A stretch of DNA of 64,000 bases from Bubalus kerabau (GCF_029407905.1 NC_073642.1:5084001-5148000), one strand, 5' to 3'; numbered from the stretch's first letter, positions 35,025 to 47,703 are shown. The notes: generated from the letters alone by a model not told the origin. Made by a program: numbers and translations.

Positions 35025-35784
35025 GCAGAAAGTGAAGAGGAACTAAAAAGCCTCTTGATGAAGGTGAAAGAGGAGAGTGAAAAGGTTGGCTTAAAGCTAA
35101 ACATTCAGAAAACTAAGATCATGGCATCTGGTCCCATCACTTCATGGGAAATAGATGGGGAAACAGTGGAAACAGTGTCAGACTATTTTTTTGGGTTCTA
35201 AAATCACTGCAGATGGTGATTGCAGCCATGAAATTAAAAGACACTTACTCCTTGAAAGGAAAGTTATGACCAAGCTATATAGCATATTGAAAAGCAGAGA
35301 CATTACTTTGCCAACAAAGGTCCGTCTAGTCAAGGCTATGGTTTTTCCAGTGGTCATGTATGGATGTGAGAGTTGGACTGTGAAGAAGGCTGAGCACCGA
35401 AGAATTGATGCTTTTGAACTGTGGTGTTGGAGAAGACTCTTGAGAGTCCCTTGGACTGCAAGGAGATCCAACCAGCCCATTCTAAAGGAGATCAGTCCTG
35501 GGTGTTCATTGGAAGGACTGATGCTGAAGCTGAAATTCCAATACTTTGGCCACCTCATGCGAAGAGTTGACTCATTGGAAAAGACCCTGATGCTGGGAGG
35601 GATTGGGGGCAGGAGTAGAAGGGGATGACAGAGGATGAGATGGCTGGATGGCATCACCAACTCAATGGATATGGGTTTGGGTAAATTCCAGGAGTTGGTG
35701 ATGGACAGGGAGGCCTGGTGTGCTGCGATTCATGGGGTCGCAAAGAGTCGGACACGATTGAGTGACTGAACTGAACTGAACTGA
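35025..35784 (+). mobile_element. BovB LINE 3' fragment, nested in L1 3' end
   Basis: Sense BovB beginning at gcagaaagtgaagaggaac and ending in (ctgaa)3. One frame is open for 157 codons. It splits the first few tens of bases of the L1 3' UTR from the rest. Confidence 0.93.
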
Positions 35785-36072
35785 TAGCTGATTAGGGCTG
35801 ATTAACAATGCTGTGATAGTTTCAGAGCAACTCAGCCAAAATTTAAATGTATCCATTCTCCCCCAAACTCCCCTGACATCCAGTGTCACATAACAGTGAG
35901 CACAGTTGCCTGTGCTATACAGTAGGCCCTTGTTGATAATCTGTTTATATATAGTAATGTATACATGTCAATTGCAAACGCCCTATCTATCTCTTCCCAC
36001 CTGGTAACCATAAGTTCATTCTTTAAGTCTGTTTCTGCTTTGTAGATAAGTTCATTTGTATTATTTCTTTTT

Positions 36073-36386
36073 GAAAGTGAAAGTCGCTCAGTTGTGTCCA
36101 ACTCTTTGTGACCCCATGGTCTTTACAGTCCATGGAATTGTCCAGGACAGAATACTGGAGTGGGTAGCCTTTCCCTTCTCCAGGGGATCTTCCCAACTCA
36201 GGGATCGAACCTGAGGTTTCCCTCATTGCAGGCGGATTCTTTACCAGCTGAGCCACCAGGGAAGCCCAAGAATACTGGAGTGGGTAGCCTATCCCTTCTC
36301 CAGTGGATCTTCCTGACCCAGGAATTGAACCGGGGTCTCCTGCATTGCCGGTGGATTCTTTACCAACTGAGCTATGAGGGAAGCCC
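36073..36386 (-). mobile_element. Bov-tA SINE with two tRNA-derived heads
   Basis: The antisense Bov-A unit and tRNA head (to 36267) are followed directly by a second, diverged copy of the last ~118 bp (36268-36386). The whole is bounded by one 11-bp duplication, tatttcttttt, at 36062-36072 and 36387-36397, so it was inserted as a single unit. Confidence 0.9.
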
Positions 36387-37450
36387 TATTTCTTTTTAGA
36401 TTCCCCGTATAAGGAATATCATATGGTATTTTTCTTTCTCTGACTTCACTCAGTATGACAATCTCTAGGTCCATCCATGTTGCTGCAAATGGCATTATTT
36501 CATTCTTTTATGACTGAGTAGTATTCCATTATATATATGCACCATATCTTCTTTATCCATTCCTCTGTCAATGGACATTTACCTTGCTTTTGACTATTGT
36601 AAACAGTGTTACAGTGAACACTAGGGTGCATGTATTCTTTCAGACCATGTTTTTCTCTGTATACATGCCCAGGAGTGGGATTGCAGGGTCAAATGGTAGC
36701 TCTCTTTTTAATTTTTTAAAGAACTTCCATACTGTTATCCACTATGGCTGTACCAATTTACATTCCCACCAACAGTGTGTGAAGGTTTCCTTCTCTCCAC
36801 AACCTCTCTAGCATTTATTGTTTTTGCATTTTTTATGAGAGTCATTTTGGCTGGTTATATCTCACTATGGTTTTGGTTTGCACTTTTCTAATACTTAGTT
36901 ATGTTAAATATATTTTCATGTGCCTTTTGGCCACCTACATGTCCTCTTTGAAGAAATGTCTAGGTCTTCTGCCCATTTTTTTAAAATTGGATTGTTTGTT
37001 TTAGTGATATTTAACTTAATGAACTGTTTGCAAATTTTGGAGACCGATTCCTTGTCAGTCACATCATTTGCAAATATTTTATCCCAGTGAGTGAGTTGTC
37101 TTTTCATTTTCTTTATGTTTTCCTTTGCTGCACAAAAACTTTTGAGTTTTATTAGGTACCATTTGTGTATTTTTGTTTTTATTTTCATTATTCTAGTATA
37201 TGAATTGAAAAAGATATAGCTACAGTTTATGTCAGAGTGTTCTGCCTATGTTTTCCTCTAGGAGTTTTATACCGTCCAGTCTCACATGTAGTTCTTTAAT
37301 TCATTTTGAGCTTATTTTTGTATGATGTTAAAGAATGATCTAATTTTATTATTTTTCACACATAGCTGTCCAGTTTTCCCAGTACCATTTGTTGCAGAGA
37401 GTGTCTTTCCACCATTGTGTAGTCATACCTCCTTTGTTATAGATTGACCA

Positions 37451-37667
37451 TCTTGTTGTTGTTTAGTCGGTAAGTCATGTCTGACTCATTTGCAACCCCA
37501 TGGACTGTAGCCTGCTAGGCTCCTCTGTCCATGAGATTTCCTAGGGAAGAACACTGGAGTGTGTTGACCTTTCCTCTACTGGGGATCTTCCAAACATAGG
37601 GATTGAACTCATAGCTCCTGCTCTGGCAGGAGTGTTCTTTACCACTGTGCCAGCAGGGAAGCCCATA
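37451..37667 (-). mobile_element. Bov-tA SINE with target-site duplication
   Basis: Antisense copy, tail tcttgttgttgtttagtcgg, tRNA head ending gccagcagggaagccc. Duplication attgacca at 37443-37450 and 37668-37675, inside the older L1. Confidence 0.92.
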
Positions 37668-38058
37668 ATTGACCACAGGTATGTGGATTTATTTCTGTGC
37701 TTTCGAACCTGTTCCTTTAATCTGTATTTCTGTGTTTGTGCCAGGGTCATATTATTTTGACAATTATAGCTTTGTAGTATAGTCTGGATTTATAGAACCT
37801 GATTCCTCCAGCCCCATGTTTCTTTCTCAAGATTATTCTGGCTATTTGAGGTCTTTGGTGTCTCCATAAAAAATTTAACTGTTTTTGCTCTAGTTCTGTG
37901 AAAAATGCCATTGATAATTTGATAAGGATTGAAATGAATTACAGTTTATTATTTAGCCTTCATGGGTTTGTGTTTTCATATAGTTTTTTTTTCTTGTAGT
38001 TTATTCCTAATCTTATAGCACTGTGATTAGAAAATGGGCTTGATCTGATTTCAGCTTT

Positions 38059-38141
38059 TTTTTTTTTTAATTTTATTTTTAAACTTTACATAATTGTATT
38101 AGTTTTGCCAAATATCAAAATGAATCCACCACAGGTATACA
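38059..38141 (-). mobile_element. Ultra-short L1 3' tail insertion
   Basis: 83 bp: poly-T followed by the end of the L1_BT 3' UTR (aactttacataattgtatt, aatatcaaaatgaatcc). Exact 13-bp duplication tgatttcagcttt at 38046-38058 and 38142-38154. Confidence 0.92.
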
Positions 38142-39185
38142 TGATTTCAGCTTTCTTAAAGTTACCAACGCTCATTCTGATGCCCAGCATATTGACAATT
38201 CTGAAGAATGTTCTGTGTGCACTTTAGAAGAATGTGTATGTTGCTGCTTTTGGTTGGAATGTTCTATAATGTCAAGTCCATCTGGTCTAATGGGTCATTT
38301 AAAGCCTGTTTCCTTATTGATTTTTTTCCTCTAGATGATCTGTCCATTGATGAATTGGGGCAATAAAGTCCCTCACTGTTATTGTGAAGTAACACAAGCT
38401 GATTCCTCCTTACTTTCTTCCTTTATGGCTTTTTATATCTGTTTATATATTGAGGTGCTTCTGTGTTAGTTGCATATGTAATTACAGTTGTTTTCCCTTC
38501 TTGAATTGATCCCTTGATCAATATATAGTGTTCTTCTTTGTCTCTCATAACAGTCTGTTTTAAAGTCTAATTTTTTCCTGATATGAGTATTTCTACTTCG
38601 GCTTTCCTTTTATTCCCATTTGTGTGGAATACCTTCTTCCATCCCTTCAATTTAAGTCTGTTCATGTCCATTAAGTCTGAGATGGGTTTCTTGTAGACAG
38701 CATGTATATGCATCTTCTTTTGTATCCACTCAACCAGTCTTATCTTTTGGTTGGCCTGTTTAATCCATTTACATTTAAGGTATTTATCAATATATCCCAG
38801 TATGTGTATTCCCTTTGCTATTTAAAAAAATTGATTTGGGTTTTTTTTTGTATGTCTTTTATTCCCCTTACTCTTTTGTTCTCCTCTCTTGTGTTTTGAT
38901 GACCGTCTTTAGTGTGTCTTTGGTTTCCCTTTTCTTTTGTGTGTGTATGTATTGTAGTTTTGGGGTTTGCTATTTCCATGAGGTTTTGATATAGTAGTCT
39001 ATATATGTTAAAGATATTTTTTAAGTTACTAGTCTCTTTCCAGCCTAGAGGAGTTCTTTAGAATCTATTGCAAAGCTGGTCTGGTGTTGCTGAATTCTCT
39101 TAGTCTTTGCTTGCCTATAAGGTTTTCTCTGTCAAATCTGAATGAGAGCCTTGCTGGGTAGAATATTTTTGGTTGTATGTCCTTA

Positions 39186-39210
39186 TGACTGAGCGACTGA
39201 ACTGAACTGA
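39186..39210 (+). mobile_element. Minimal BovB 3' terminus
   Basis: Only about 25 bp, tgactgagcgactgaactga and a further actgaa, matching the extreme 3' end of BovB. It lies in the middle of L1 sequence and is probably a highly truncated insertion. Confidence 0.6.
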
Positions 39211-39253
39211 ATCTTTCATCACTTTAAATATATTGTGCCACTCCTTTATGAAT

Positions 39254-39718
39254 GTGGCTCAGCTAGTAATCCGCCTGCAATGCGGGAGACCTGGGCTTGA
39301 TCCTGTGGTTGGGAAGATCCCCTGGAGAAGGCAAAGGCTACTCACTCCAATATTCTGGTCTGGAAAATTCCATGGACTACAGAATTCCATGGATCTCTGC
39401 AAGGAGATCCAACCAGTCCATCCTAAAGGAAATCAGTCCTGAATGTTCATTGGAAGGACTGATGTTGAAGCTGAAACTCCAATATTTTGGCCATCTGATG
39501 CAAAGAACTGACTGACTAGAAAAGACCCTGATACTGGGAAAGATTGAAGGTGGGAGAAGGGGACGTCAGAGGATGAGATGGTTGAAGGGCATCACCGACT
39601 TAATGGACATGAGTTTGAGTAAACCCCAGGAGTTGGTGATGGACAGGGAGGCCTGGTGTGCTGGAGTCCATGGGTGGCAAAGAGTCAGACACGACTGAGT
39701 GACTTTCACTTTCACTTT
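39254..39718 (+). mobile_element. Chimeric element: Bov-tA 5' part fused to BovB 3' part
   Basis: The tRNA head (gtggctcagctagtaatccg) and start of the Bov-A unit run to about 39393. At that point it changes to BovB sequence (tgcaaggagatccaaccagt) and continues to a gactttcactttcactt end. A single near-perfect duplication encloses the whole: ctttatgaat (39244-39253) and ctttgtgaat (39719-39728). This suggests one insertion event of a joined RNA. Confidence 0.82.
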
Positions 39719-40061
39719 CTTTGTGAATTTTCTGCTGAGAGATTTGCTCATAACCTTATGGCAGTTCCCTTTTATGTTATTTGTCATTTTCTCCTTGTTG
39801 CTTTTAATATTTTTAAATTTTTGTCTAGTTGATAACTGTGTGTTTAGGCATGTTCCTCCTTGGATTTATCTTGCCTGAAACAATCTGTGCTTCCTGAATT
39901 TGGTTGACTGTTTCCCGTGTTAGGGAAGTTTTCAGTTATTATTTCTAAAATTATTTTCTCAGGTTCTCTCTTCTTTTTCTGGCACCCTGATATAGTGAAT
40001 GTTGATGCATTTAGTGTTGTCCCAGAGGTCTCTTAGGATGTTTACATTTCTCTTTTTTTCT

Positions 40062-40135
40062 TTTTTTTTTTAAATTTTATTTTATTTTTAAACTTTACAT
40101 AATTGTATTAGTTTTGCCAAATATCAAAATGAATT
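40062..40135 (-). mobile_element. Ultra-short L1 3' tail insertion
   Basis: About 74 bp of poly-T plus L1_BT 3' UTR end, with the same taaactttacataattgtat variant as 38059-38141. It interrupts the antisense L1 ORF1 region. Confidence 0.85.
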
Positions 40136-40285
40136 ATTCTGTTCCGTGATTGTAATTTCCACCATTCTGTCTTCTAGGTCACTTATTTATTCTTCTGGCT
40201 TAGTTCTTCTGCCATTGATTTCTTCTTTTGTATTTTTCATTTCAGTTATTTTATTGTTCATTTCTGTTTGTTTGTTCTTTAGTTC

Positions 40286-40965
40286 TTCTCAGTTCAATTC
40301 AGTCACTCAGTCATGTCTGACTCTTTGCAACCCCATGGACTGCAGCACGCCAGGCTTCCCTGTCCATTGCCAACTCCCAGAGTTTACTCAAACTCATGTC
40401 CATTGAGTTGGTGATGCCATCCAGCCATCTCATCCTCTCTTGTTCCCTTCTCCTCGTGCCTTCCATTTTTCACAGCATCAGGGTCTTTTCCAATGAGTTG
40501 GTTCTTCACATCAGGTGGCCAAAATATTGGAGTTTCAGCTTCAACATCAGTCCTTCCAATAAATATTCAGGGCTGATTTCCATTAGGATTGACTGGTTGG
40601 ATCTCCTGGCCGTCCAAGGGACTCTTGAGAGTCTTCTCCAACACCATAGTTCAAAAGCATCAATTCTTCAGTGCTCAGCTTTCTTTATGGTCCAACTCTC
40701 ATATCCATATGTGGTTACTGGAAAAAACAGAGCTTTGACTAGATGGACTTTTGTTGCTAATGTCTCTGCTTTTTAATATGCTGTCTAAGTTGGTCATAGC
40801 TTTTCTTCCAAGGAGCAAGTGTCTTTTAATTTCATGGCTGCAGTCACCATCTGCAATGATTTTGGAGCTCAAGAAAATAAAGTCTGTCATTGCTTCTATT
40901 GTTTCCCCATTTATTTGCCATGAAGTGATGGGACCAGATGCCATGCATGATCTTAGTTTTTTGAA
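40286..40965 (-). mobile_element. BovB LINE 3' fragment
   Basis: Antisense, from a cagttcaattcagtcactc end to gatcttagttttttgaa. The frames are BovB-derived and broken. It is nested in the older L1 near its ORF1. Confidence 0.92.
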
Positions 40966-42036
40966 GGTCTTTGTTAAACATTTCTTGCATCTTCTCAATC
41001 TTTACCTCCATTGTTCCCCCCACCCAAAATTCTGGATTATCTTCTCTATCATTATTCTGAATTATTTTTCTGGAAGGTTGCCAGTATCCATTTCATTTAG
41101 TTGTTTTTCTTGGATTTTATCTTGTTCCTTTATCTGGAACATAATCCTCTGCCTATTCATTTTGTCTAACTTTCTGTGATTATGCTTTTCATTCGGCAGA
41201 CTACAAGGTTGTAGTTCTTGTTTCTGCTCTCTGCTTCTGGTGCATGAGGCTAAGAGGCTTGTGCAAGCTTTCTGATGGGAGGGACTTGTGGTGGGTGAAA
41301 CTGGACTTCACTCTGGTGACTAGGAATGTGTTTAGTAAAAGTTTAATCCACTTTTCTGCTGATCATTAGGGCTGTGTTCCCTCATTGTTCATTGTTTTGC
41401 CTGAGGTGAGCCAGCACTAGAGTATACAGGCTGTATCGTGGGGCTAATAGAGGCCTCTGAGAGGGCTCACACCAATTAATGTTTCCCAGAGCTGTTTATG
41501 CCTTAATCCCTGTCCTCTGGGTGAACCACAGCAGCCCCTAGAACCACAGGACACCCTCCAGTGGTCTAGCAGACAGGTGTGGTTCAGTCTCCTGTGGGAT
41601 CACTACTGCTGGTGAGCACAAGACTTTGTGTGTGCCCTTCAAGAGTGGAGTCTTTGTTTTCCCTAGTTCTGTGAAAGTCCTGCGATCAAATCCACTGGCT
41701 TTCAAAGTCAGATTCTCTGGGGATTCCTGCTCCCATTGCTGGATCCTCAGGATGGGAGGCCTGACATGGGTCTCAGAACCTTCGCTCCAGTGGGAGAACT
41801 TCTGTGATATAATTGTTCTCCATTTTTGTGGTTTGTCCACCTGGCAGTTACAGGATTTGATTTTATTATGATTGTGTCCCTTTTACTTTCTCATCGTGGC
41901 TTCTTCTTATTCTCTGGATGTGGGGATTCATTTTTGTTGCATTCCAGAGTCTTCCTGTTGTTCAGCAATTAGTTGTGATTTCAGCACTCTTCACAATAAA
42001 AGGTGAACACGTGTCCTTCTATTTTGCCATCTTGAA

Positions 42037-43562
42037 CCAATCTCTTCAAATATTTGCATTTTATTTGGAGTCTTTAGACCATTTGCATTAAATGTGATTA
42101 TTGATGTGGTTAGATTTGACTGTCATATTTTTATTGATTTGCTGTTGATCCTGTCCCTTGTTGCTTTTCCCCTCTTTCTATGTTTCCATTTTATTTGCTT
42201 TATTATTAGCTATAAACTTTTATTTTACTTTTTTAGTGGTTGTATTAAAGATTTGTAGTATACATCTTTAACTTAATCATAGTCTACCTTTAAATAATAT
42301 TAAACTATTTCACACATAGTATAAAAATACTACAGTTACATATTTCTTTCTCTTTTCTAATAGACTTTACGAAGTTGTGGTCATTATTTCACTTAAACAT
42401 GTTATGAATGCTACAATATATTGTTGTTATTTTTCCATAAACAGACATTTATCTCTTAAATAGATTAAGTGAGTGAGTGATAGTTGCTCAGTTGTGTCTG
42501 ACTCTGAGACCCCATGGACTGTAGCTTGCCAGGCTCCTCTGTCCATGGAATTCTCCAAGCAAGAATCCTGGCATAGGTTGCCATTTCCTTCTCCAATAAA
42601 TAGATTCAATTATATATTAATTACACACTCATATCATTCTTATTTTTAGTGCTTTCCCTTTTTGTGTGTAAATAAATATTTTTGTCTTTTATCATTTTCC
42701 TTCTACTTAAAGGACCTTCTTTAGCTATTCTGTCAATATGAATGTGTTGGTAATGATTTCTTTCAGTATTTCTTTCAGTATTCAGTATTGTCTGAAAGTG
42801 TTTTAGTCTTTGTTCTTACTGGTATATAATCCTTACAGCACAAAATCCATCCAATTAAAGTGTATATATAATTTACTGGTTTTTAGATATTCACAGAGAT
42901 ATGTAGCCATGATTTTTTTAGAACATTGTAATCGGCCCTAAAAGGAAACAAGTACCTATTAGCAGTCACTCCCCATTGTTCCCACCTCCTCTCCTTGAGC
43001 CTGGGCCACCATCAGCCTGTATATCTGTATGGATTATATCTGTTTGGATTTGTCCTTTCTGGAACTTGCATGAAACTCATAAAATACATGGACTTTTGTT
43101 TCTGACTTCTCTTAGCATGATAAAAAACTTATGCTAAGATCTAGTTATGACACAATATATCAGTATTTAATTTTGTATTGCTGAGTAATATTCTATTGTA
43201 TGGCTAGGCTATATTTTGTTCATCCCTTCATTAATTTATAATAATAAAGTTTAGTAAAGCATTTTGTTTATTTTCACTTTTGGCTAGTCTGAATAATGTT
43301 GATATGAATATTTGTGTATTTTGTGTGGACAAATATTTTGATTTCTCAAAAATATACATACAGGATTGGAATTACTGTTGTTTATTTAGTAGTATATATT
43401 TATCAAGATTTTTTGTTATTTCTGATATATTTCCATTATGATTGGAGAGAGCATACTTTGAATAACTTCAGTTCTTCTACATTTGTCAAGGTTTGTTTTA
43501 TGGTCTAGCTCATACATTATCTTTATGCCCTTAAAAATATGTATTCTGCTACTGTTTTATAA
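42037..43562 (-). mobile_element. Ancient L1M-type remnants
   Basis: The old L1 host resumes (ttggagtctttagaccatttgc near 42065, tatacatctttaactta near 42260). A separate L1 3' end follows at about 42830-43400 (gcagtcactccccattgttccc, gtattgctgagtaatattc), then more ORF2-like sequence. Boundaries are uncertain. Confidence 0.65.
42467..42596 (-). mobile_element. Bov-A SINE with target-site duplication
   Basis: Single antisense Bov-A unit, tail aagtgagtgagtgatagttgc, bounded by the exact 10-bp duplication taaatagatt at 42457-42466 and 42597-42606. Confidence 0.93.
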
Positions 43563-43570
43563 AAGTCTGC

Positions 43571-43852
43571 TGCTGCTGCTGCTGCTGCTAAGTCACTTCA
43601 GTCGTGTCTGACTCTGTGCGACCCCATAGACGGCAGCCCACCAGGCTCCCCCGTCCCTGGGATTCTCCAGGCAAAAACACTGGAGTGGGTTGCCATTTCC
43701 TTCTCCAATGCACGAAAGTAAAAAGTGAAAGTGAAGTCGCTCAGTCGTGTCCGACCCTCAGCGGCCCCATGGACTGCACCCTACCAGGCTCCTCCGTCCA
43801 TGGGATTTTCCAGGCAGGAGTACTGGAGTGGGGTGCCATTGCCTTCTCCGAG
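43571..43852 (-). mobile_element. Bov-A2 dimer SINE, well preserved
   Basis: (ctg)n end, two Bov-A units joined by the gaaagtaaaaagtgaaagtg linker, and duplication aagtctgc at 43563-43570 and 43853-43860. Little divergence from the consensus I remember, so a young insertion. Confidence 0.94.
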
Positions 43853-43860
43853 AAGTCTGC

Positions 43861-44962
43861 GACATCTTGTGATTTTACAGTGTTATTCAAGTCTTCTGTT
43901 TCCCTATAGATCTTCTGTGTAGTACTCTTGTTGAATGAAGAGACTTGAAGTCCTCAAGTATATGTTGAATTCTCTGTAACTTCTTTCATTTCCTTCTCTT
44001 TCTCTTTTAAATTATCTTTAATTTGATAGTAACATTGATATTTGTGGCTTCAGCCATCATCCCTATGTATTAACATTTCTTTTCCCAAATCTATTACTTT
44101 GACCTTGACCACCACTTAGATATATATTTGCAGTTCACTTCTAGATATTTGAGGTTCATGGCTCTGCTGTCTGACACAAAGTTCACATGGACAGCTTTTA
44201 AAATCAGTTCCAACTGGCCTGGTAATTACATATCTGATCCTTATAGTATTTCCATTATAGCCAGAACCATCTAGATAAAATCCATAGTGATGCAGAGCCT
44301 TTCCTTGTTTCCTTTGTTAAAAATTCTTTTTTTTTAATAGCCCTGAAACTTTTTTTTTAATTATTCAGAGAAACATTTGTAATAATTTTTATAGTGAACC
44401 TTTCTTCCAACATATTTGCCCTTCTTTCTTTCATGTGTGCTAAATCCCAGTTAAGGATAAGGATCACGTTAATGGCCCCACTATGTATTTAGCAATTTCT
44501 CTACAGCTGTTCCTGCTGTTTGACTGCCTAGGTTACTTGTTTGTGTTAGTGCAGCCTCACTTCAAAAGATCATGCTGTAGATTGAGCTTTCTCTGCAGAC
44601 TGCAGTATAAACTCTACAATACACAGGTAATTTTAATAAATATATCACTTTCAACTTTGTTCTCTACTCAGACCTATATATCTTATTTTCTTTACTTCAT
44701 TGTAAGAGTTTCAAAGGCAATTCATCTAACTTCTCCTTACGCTCCCCCTGATATAACATTTTGTCATAGTCAGACCATAGTAGGTTTGGATTGAACTACA
44801 TCATCTGGTAATGACTGTACCAGTTTTGTTCTGGTGTTCCTCATTCCTTCTTTCTGATGTTAAAATTTATTTAATTTTATGAGGAATTTCTTCTAATTTT
44901 TTTATAGTGCAGATCTCCAGTGAATAAATTATCCCAGGTTTTGTCTGGCTGAAGACATATTT
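43861..44962. other. Old L1-like and unclassified intronic sequence
   Basis: The first ~150 bp continue the L1 remnant. The rest (about 44050-44962) is AT-rich with no family I can name with confidence and no coding signal. Confidence 0.4.
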
Positions 44963-46109
44963 CAGTTCAGTTTGGTTCAGTTACTCATTTGTGTCTGACT
45001 CTTTGTGACCCCATGGACTGCAACATGCCAGCCTTCCCTGTCCATTACCAACCCCCAGAGCTTGTTCACAGTCATGTCTATCGAATCTGTGATGCCATCC
45101 AACCATCTCATGCTCTGTCATTCCCTTCTCTTCCTGCCTTCAATCTTTCCCAACATTAGGTTCTTTCTAATGAGTCAGTTCTTCACATCAGGTGGCCAAC
45201 GTATTGGAGCTTCAGCTTCAGCATCTTCCAGTGAATATTCAGGACTGATTTCCTTTAGGATTGTTGGTTTGATCTCCTTGCAGTCCAAGGGACTCTCAAG
45301 AGTCTTCTCCAACACCACAGTTCAAAAGCATCAATTCTTTGGCACTCAACTTTCTTTATGGTCCAACTCTCACATCCATACATGACTACTGGAAAAACCA
45401 TACCTTTGACTAGATGCACCATTGCTGGTAAAGTAATGCTTTTTAATATGCTGTCTAGGTTTGTCATAGCTTTCCTTCTGAGGAGCAAGTGTCTTTTAAT
45501 TTCATGGCTGCAGTCACCACCTGCAGTGATTTTAGAGTCCAAGAAAATAAATGTCTGTCACTGTTTCCATTGTTTCACCATTTATTTGCCATGAAGTGAT
45601 TGGGACCGGATGCCATGATCTTCGTTTTTTAAATGCTGAGTTTTAAGCCAGCTTTTTCACTCTCCTCTTTCACTTTCATCGAGAGGCTCTTCAATTCCTC
45701 TTCACTTAACTGCCGTAAGAGTGGTGTCATCTGCATATCTGAGGTTATTGATATTTCTCCCGGCAACCTTGACTTCAGCTTGTGCTTCTTCCAGCCTGGC
45801 GTTTGCATGATGTACTCTGCATATAAGTTTAATAAGCAGGGTGACGATATACAGTCTTAATGTAATCCTTTCCCAGTTTGGAACCAGTCCATTGTTTTGT
45901 GTCCAATTCTAGCTGTTGCTTCTTGACCTGCATACAGATTTCTCAGGAGGCCAGTAAGGTGGTGTTGTATTCTTATGTCTTTAAGAAGTTTCCACAGTTT
46001 ATTGTGATCTACACAGTCAAAGGCTTTGGCATAGTCAATATACAGAAGTAGATGTTTTTCTGAAATTCTCTTGCTTTTTCTATGATCCAACGGATGTTGG
46101 CAATTTGAA
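44963..46109 (-). mobile_element. BovB LINE, 5'-truncated, degenerate
   Basis: Antisense copy from a cagttcagtttggttcag end to the reverse transcriptase region (AFDCVDHNKLWKLL at about 46050-46000) and on to ggatgttggcaatttga. Frames broken several times. Confidence 0.93.
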
Positions 46110-47625
46110 ACATCCTCTGAGCAAGACTCTGTTGGACTCTGACCCTGGCTTTGTCCTCAGTTTCTGCTGCAGCTGCTTTGGGCATCTACAGAAGCTCCCC
46201 CCCCACACACTGGGTTGATGTAGCCTCTTCTAGGCACATAAAGAATCCCAGTTATACAGCTTGGGTATTGATAGCAGTCTATAAGCAGCAATCCATCAGT
46301 GTTGAAATTGAGTGGGTTGGTCTTTGGAGTCTGGTTACTTTTCTTCTCAGTTTTGTCCTGTGAAGTACAAGCTGGTTGTGAAAATTAGAAGGTGCTAATC
46401 CTACCACCATATTTGAGTTTTATTGAGTAATACAGTTAGATGAAAGAACTCTTAGGTTCCAGTAAGTAAGTACATACATATACACATCTGATACTTTACT
46501 TCCCCTTTATTTTTGAAGAACATTTTTTGTGTATAGAATTATAGGTTAACATTTTTTTTCTTTTAATGCTTTAAAAATCATATACCATTGTTTTCTATCC
46601 TCCATTATTTCTTAAGATGTAACAGCCATAATTTACTTTCTGTATATAATTTACCTTTCATTGGCTGATCTTAAGGTTTTTTTTTTTTTTTTTTCTTTAA
46701 TGGCTACTCAGCAGTTTGCTAAAGACTTGTTTAGGTAATAGTTTTCTTTATATTTAAGATTCCTGGGTTTTGATGAATTATTTAAATCTATGCTGTGAAG
46801 TCTTTCATCAGTTTTGAAAATTTCTTGACTAAAATATCTTCCCAGTCTCTCTTTCTGGAACTCTAAATGTTTATAACTCATTGGATGTAATTGGGCTGTA
46901 TGCTTATCCAAAACCAATTCCAGCCAAGGCTGCATGGCCGTGTGTAGGGTGTAGTGAATCTGGGGGAGTGAGCCAGTGTAACTAAGGTGGGCTTATCCCT
47001 ATACCACAGTCACTCTTTCTCAGTGCCTGCTTCATTCTGTTCACAGTACTGACCATTATCAAAACATCTGGTTTATGCATCAGTTTACTTGCTTCTTATC
47101 TGTTTAACCCACTGAGATTTAAGCTCTATGACGGGAGGAGCTTTATGTGTTGATTATGGACTTCTCAACCTCTAGAATCCTATACCGCTTGATAATCTTC
47201 TGATTACTTTTTGAATGAATAAAGAGTGATAAGTAGGAAGGCAGGAATAGGTAATAGGTAAATATTAAAAAAACCTTTCATTGTAGTACTGGAAAATTGA
47301 ATTGTAAAAGTAGATTTATTTTTACAAAGGAAAGTGAAATAAATTCAAAATAATTCAGTGAAAAAATGTTTCTATTTAGGCTTAGCCAACTGCAATAGAA
47401 TCATAAAATTTCACAACTGGCTTTTGACAACTTTAGACAGTATTAAAGAGGAATCATACACTATATGTCTTTTTGTGACTGGGTTATTTTATTTATTAAT
47501 ATTTTATGGTGACGGAAAGTACAGTGTTTATTGCAGGTACTCAACATGGAGTCAGGCAAGGAGAATGGGCAGCTCATGCTCAAAAGACCTGAACTTTCCA
47601 GTGACTTTCTGGGAAGAGCATTAAA
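46110..47625. other. Mostly single-copy intronic sequence with old repeat traces
   Basis: No ruminant-specific insertion seen. 46560-46930 is weakly L1-like in antisense, with a T-run at 46678-46694. 47106-47225 is L2/MIR3-tail-like. No exon or RNA gene recognised. Confidence 0.45.
47106..47225 (+). repeat. L2-like 3' tail remnant
   Basis: The order gagatttaagctctatgacggg, ctagaatcctatacc, tttttgaatgaataaag matches the typical end of LINE2 (taagctccatgagggcagg ... ttgttgaatgaat). Weak but consistent in order. Confidence 0.4.
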
Positions 47626-47692
47626 AAAAAATTTTTTTTTACTTGTTTTACAATTTTGTGCTGGTTTCTGCCATACAACAACATGAATCAGT

Positions 47693-47703
47693 TATATACA
47701 TAC

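Larger units (their letters stand above)
34992..42036 (-). mobile_element. Older artiodactyl L1, near full-length, with nested insertions
   Basis: Antisense. 3' end at about 34992-35024 and, after a BovB, 35785 onward (gctgattaacaatgctgtgatag); ORF2 from about 36500 to 39700; ORF1-like part about 39900-41150; and 5' UTR to gccatcttg near 42034. Frames are broken throughout. Nested are a BovB, a double-headed SINE, Bov-tA, two short L1 tails, a SINE-BovB chimera and another BovB. The host sequence on both sides (34968-34997 and 42035-42065) shares ccaatct and an aatattt/ttttatt pattern, a possible decayed target duplication. Confidence 0.75.

Noticed and set aside
43561..43590. CTG/GCT triplet run as a possible expansion repeat
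   Set aside because: It is the normal terminal repeat of Bov-A2 SINEs and appears at several SINE ends in the window.
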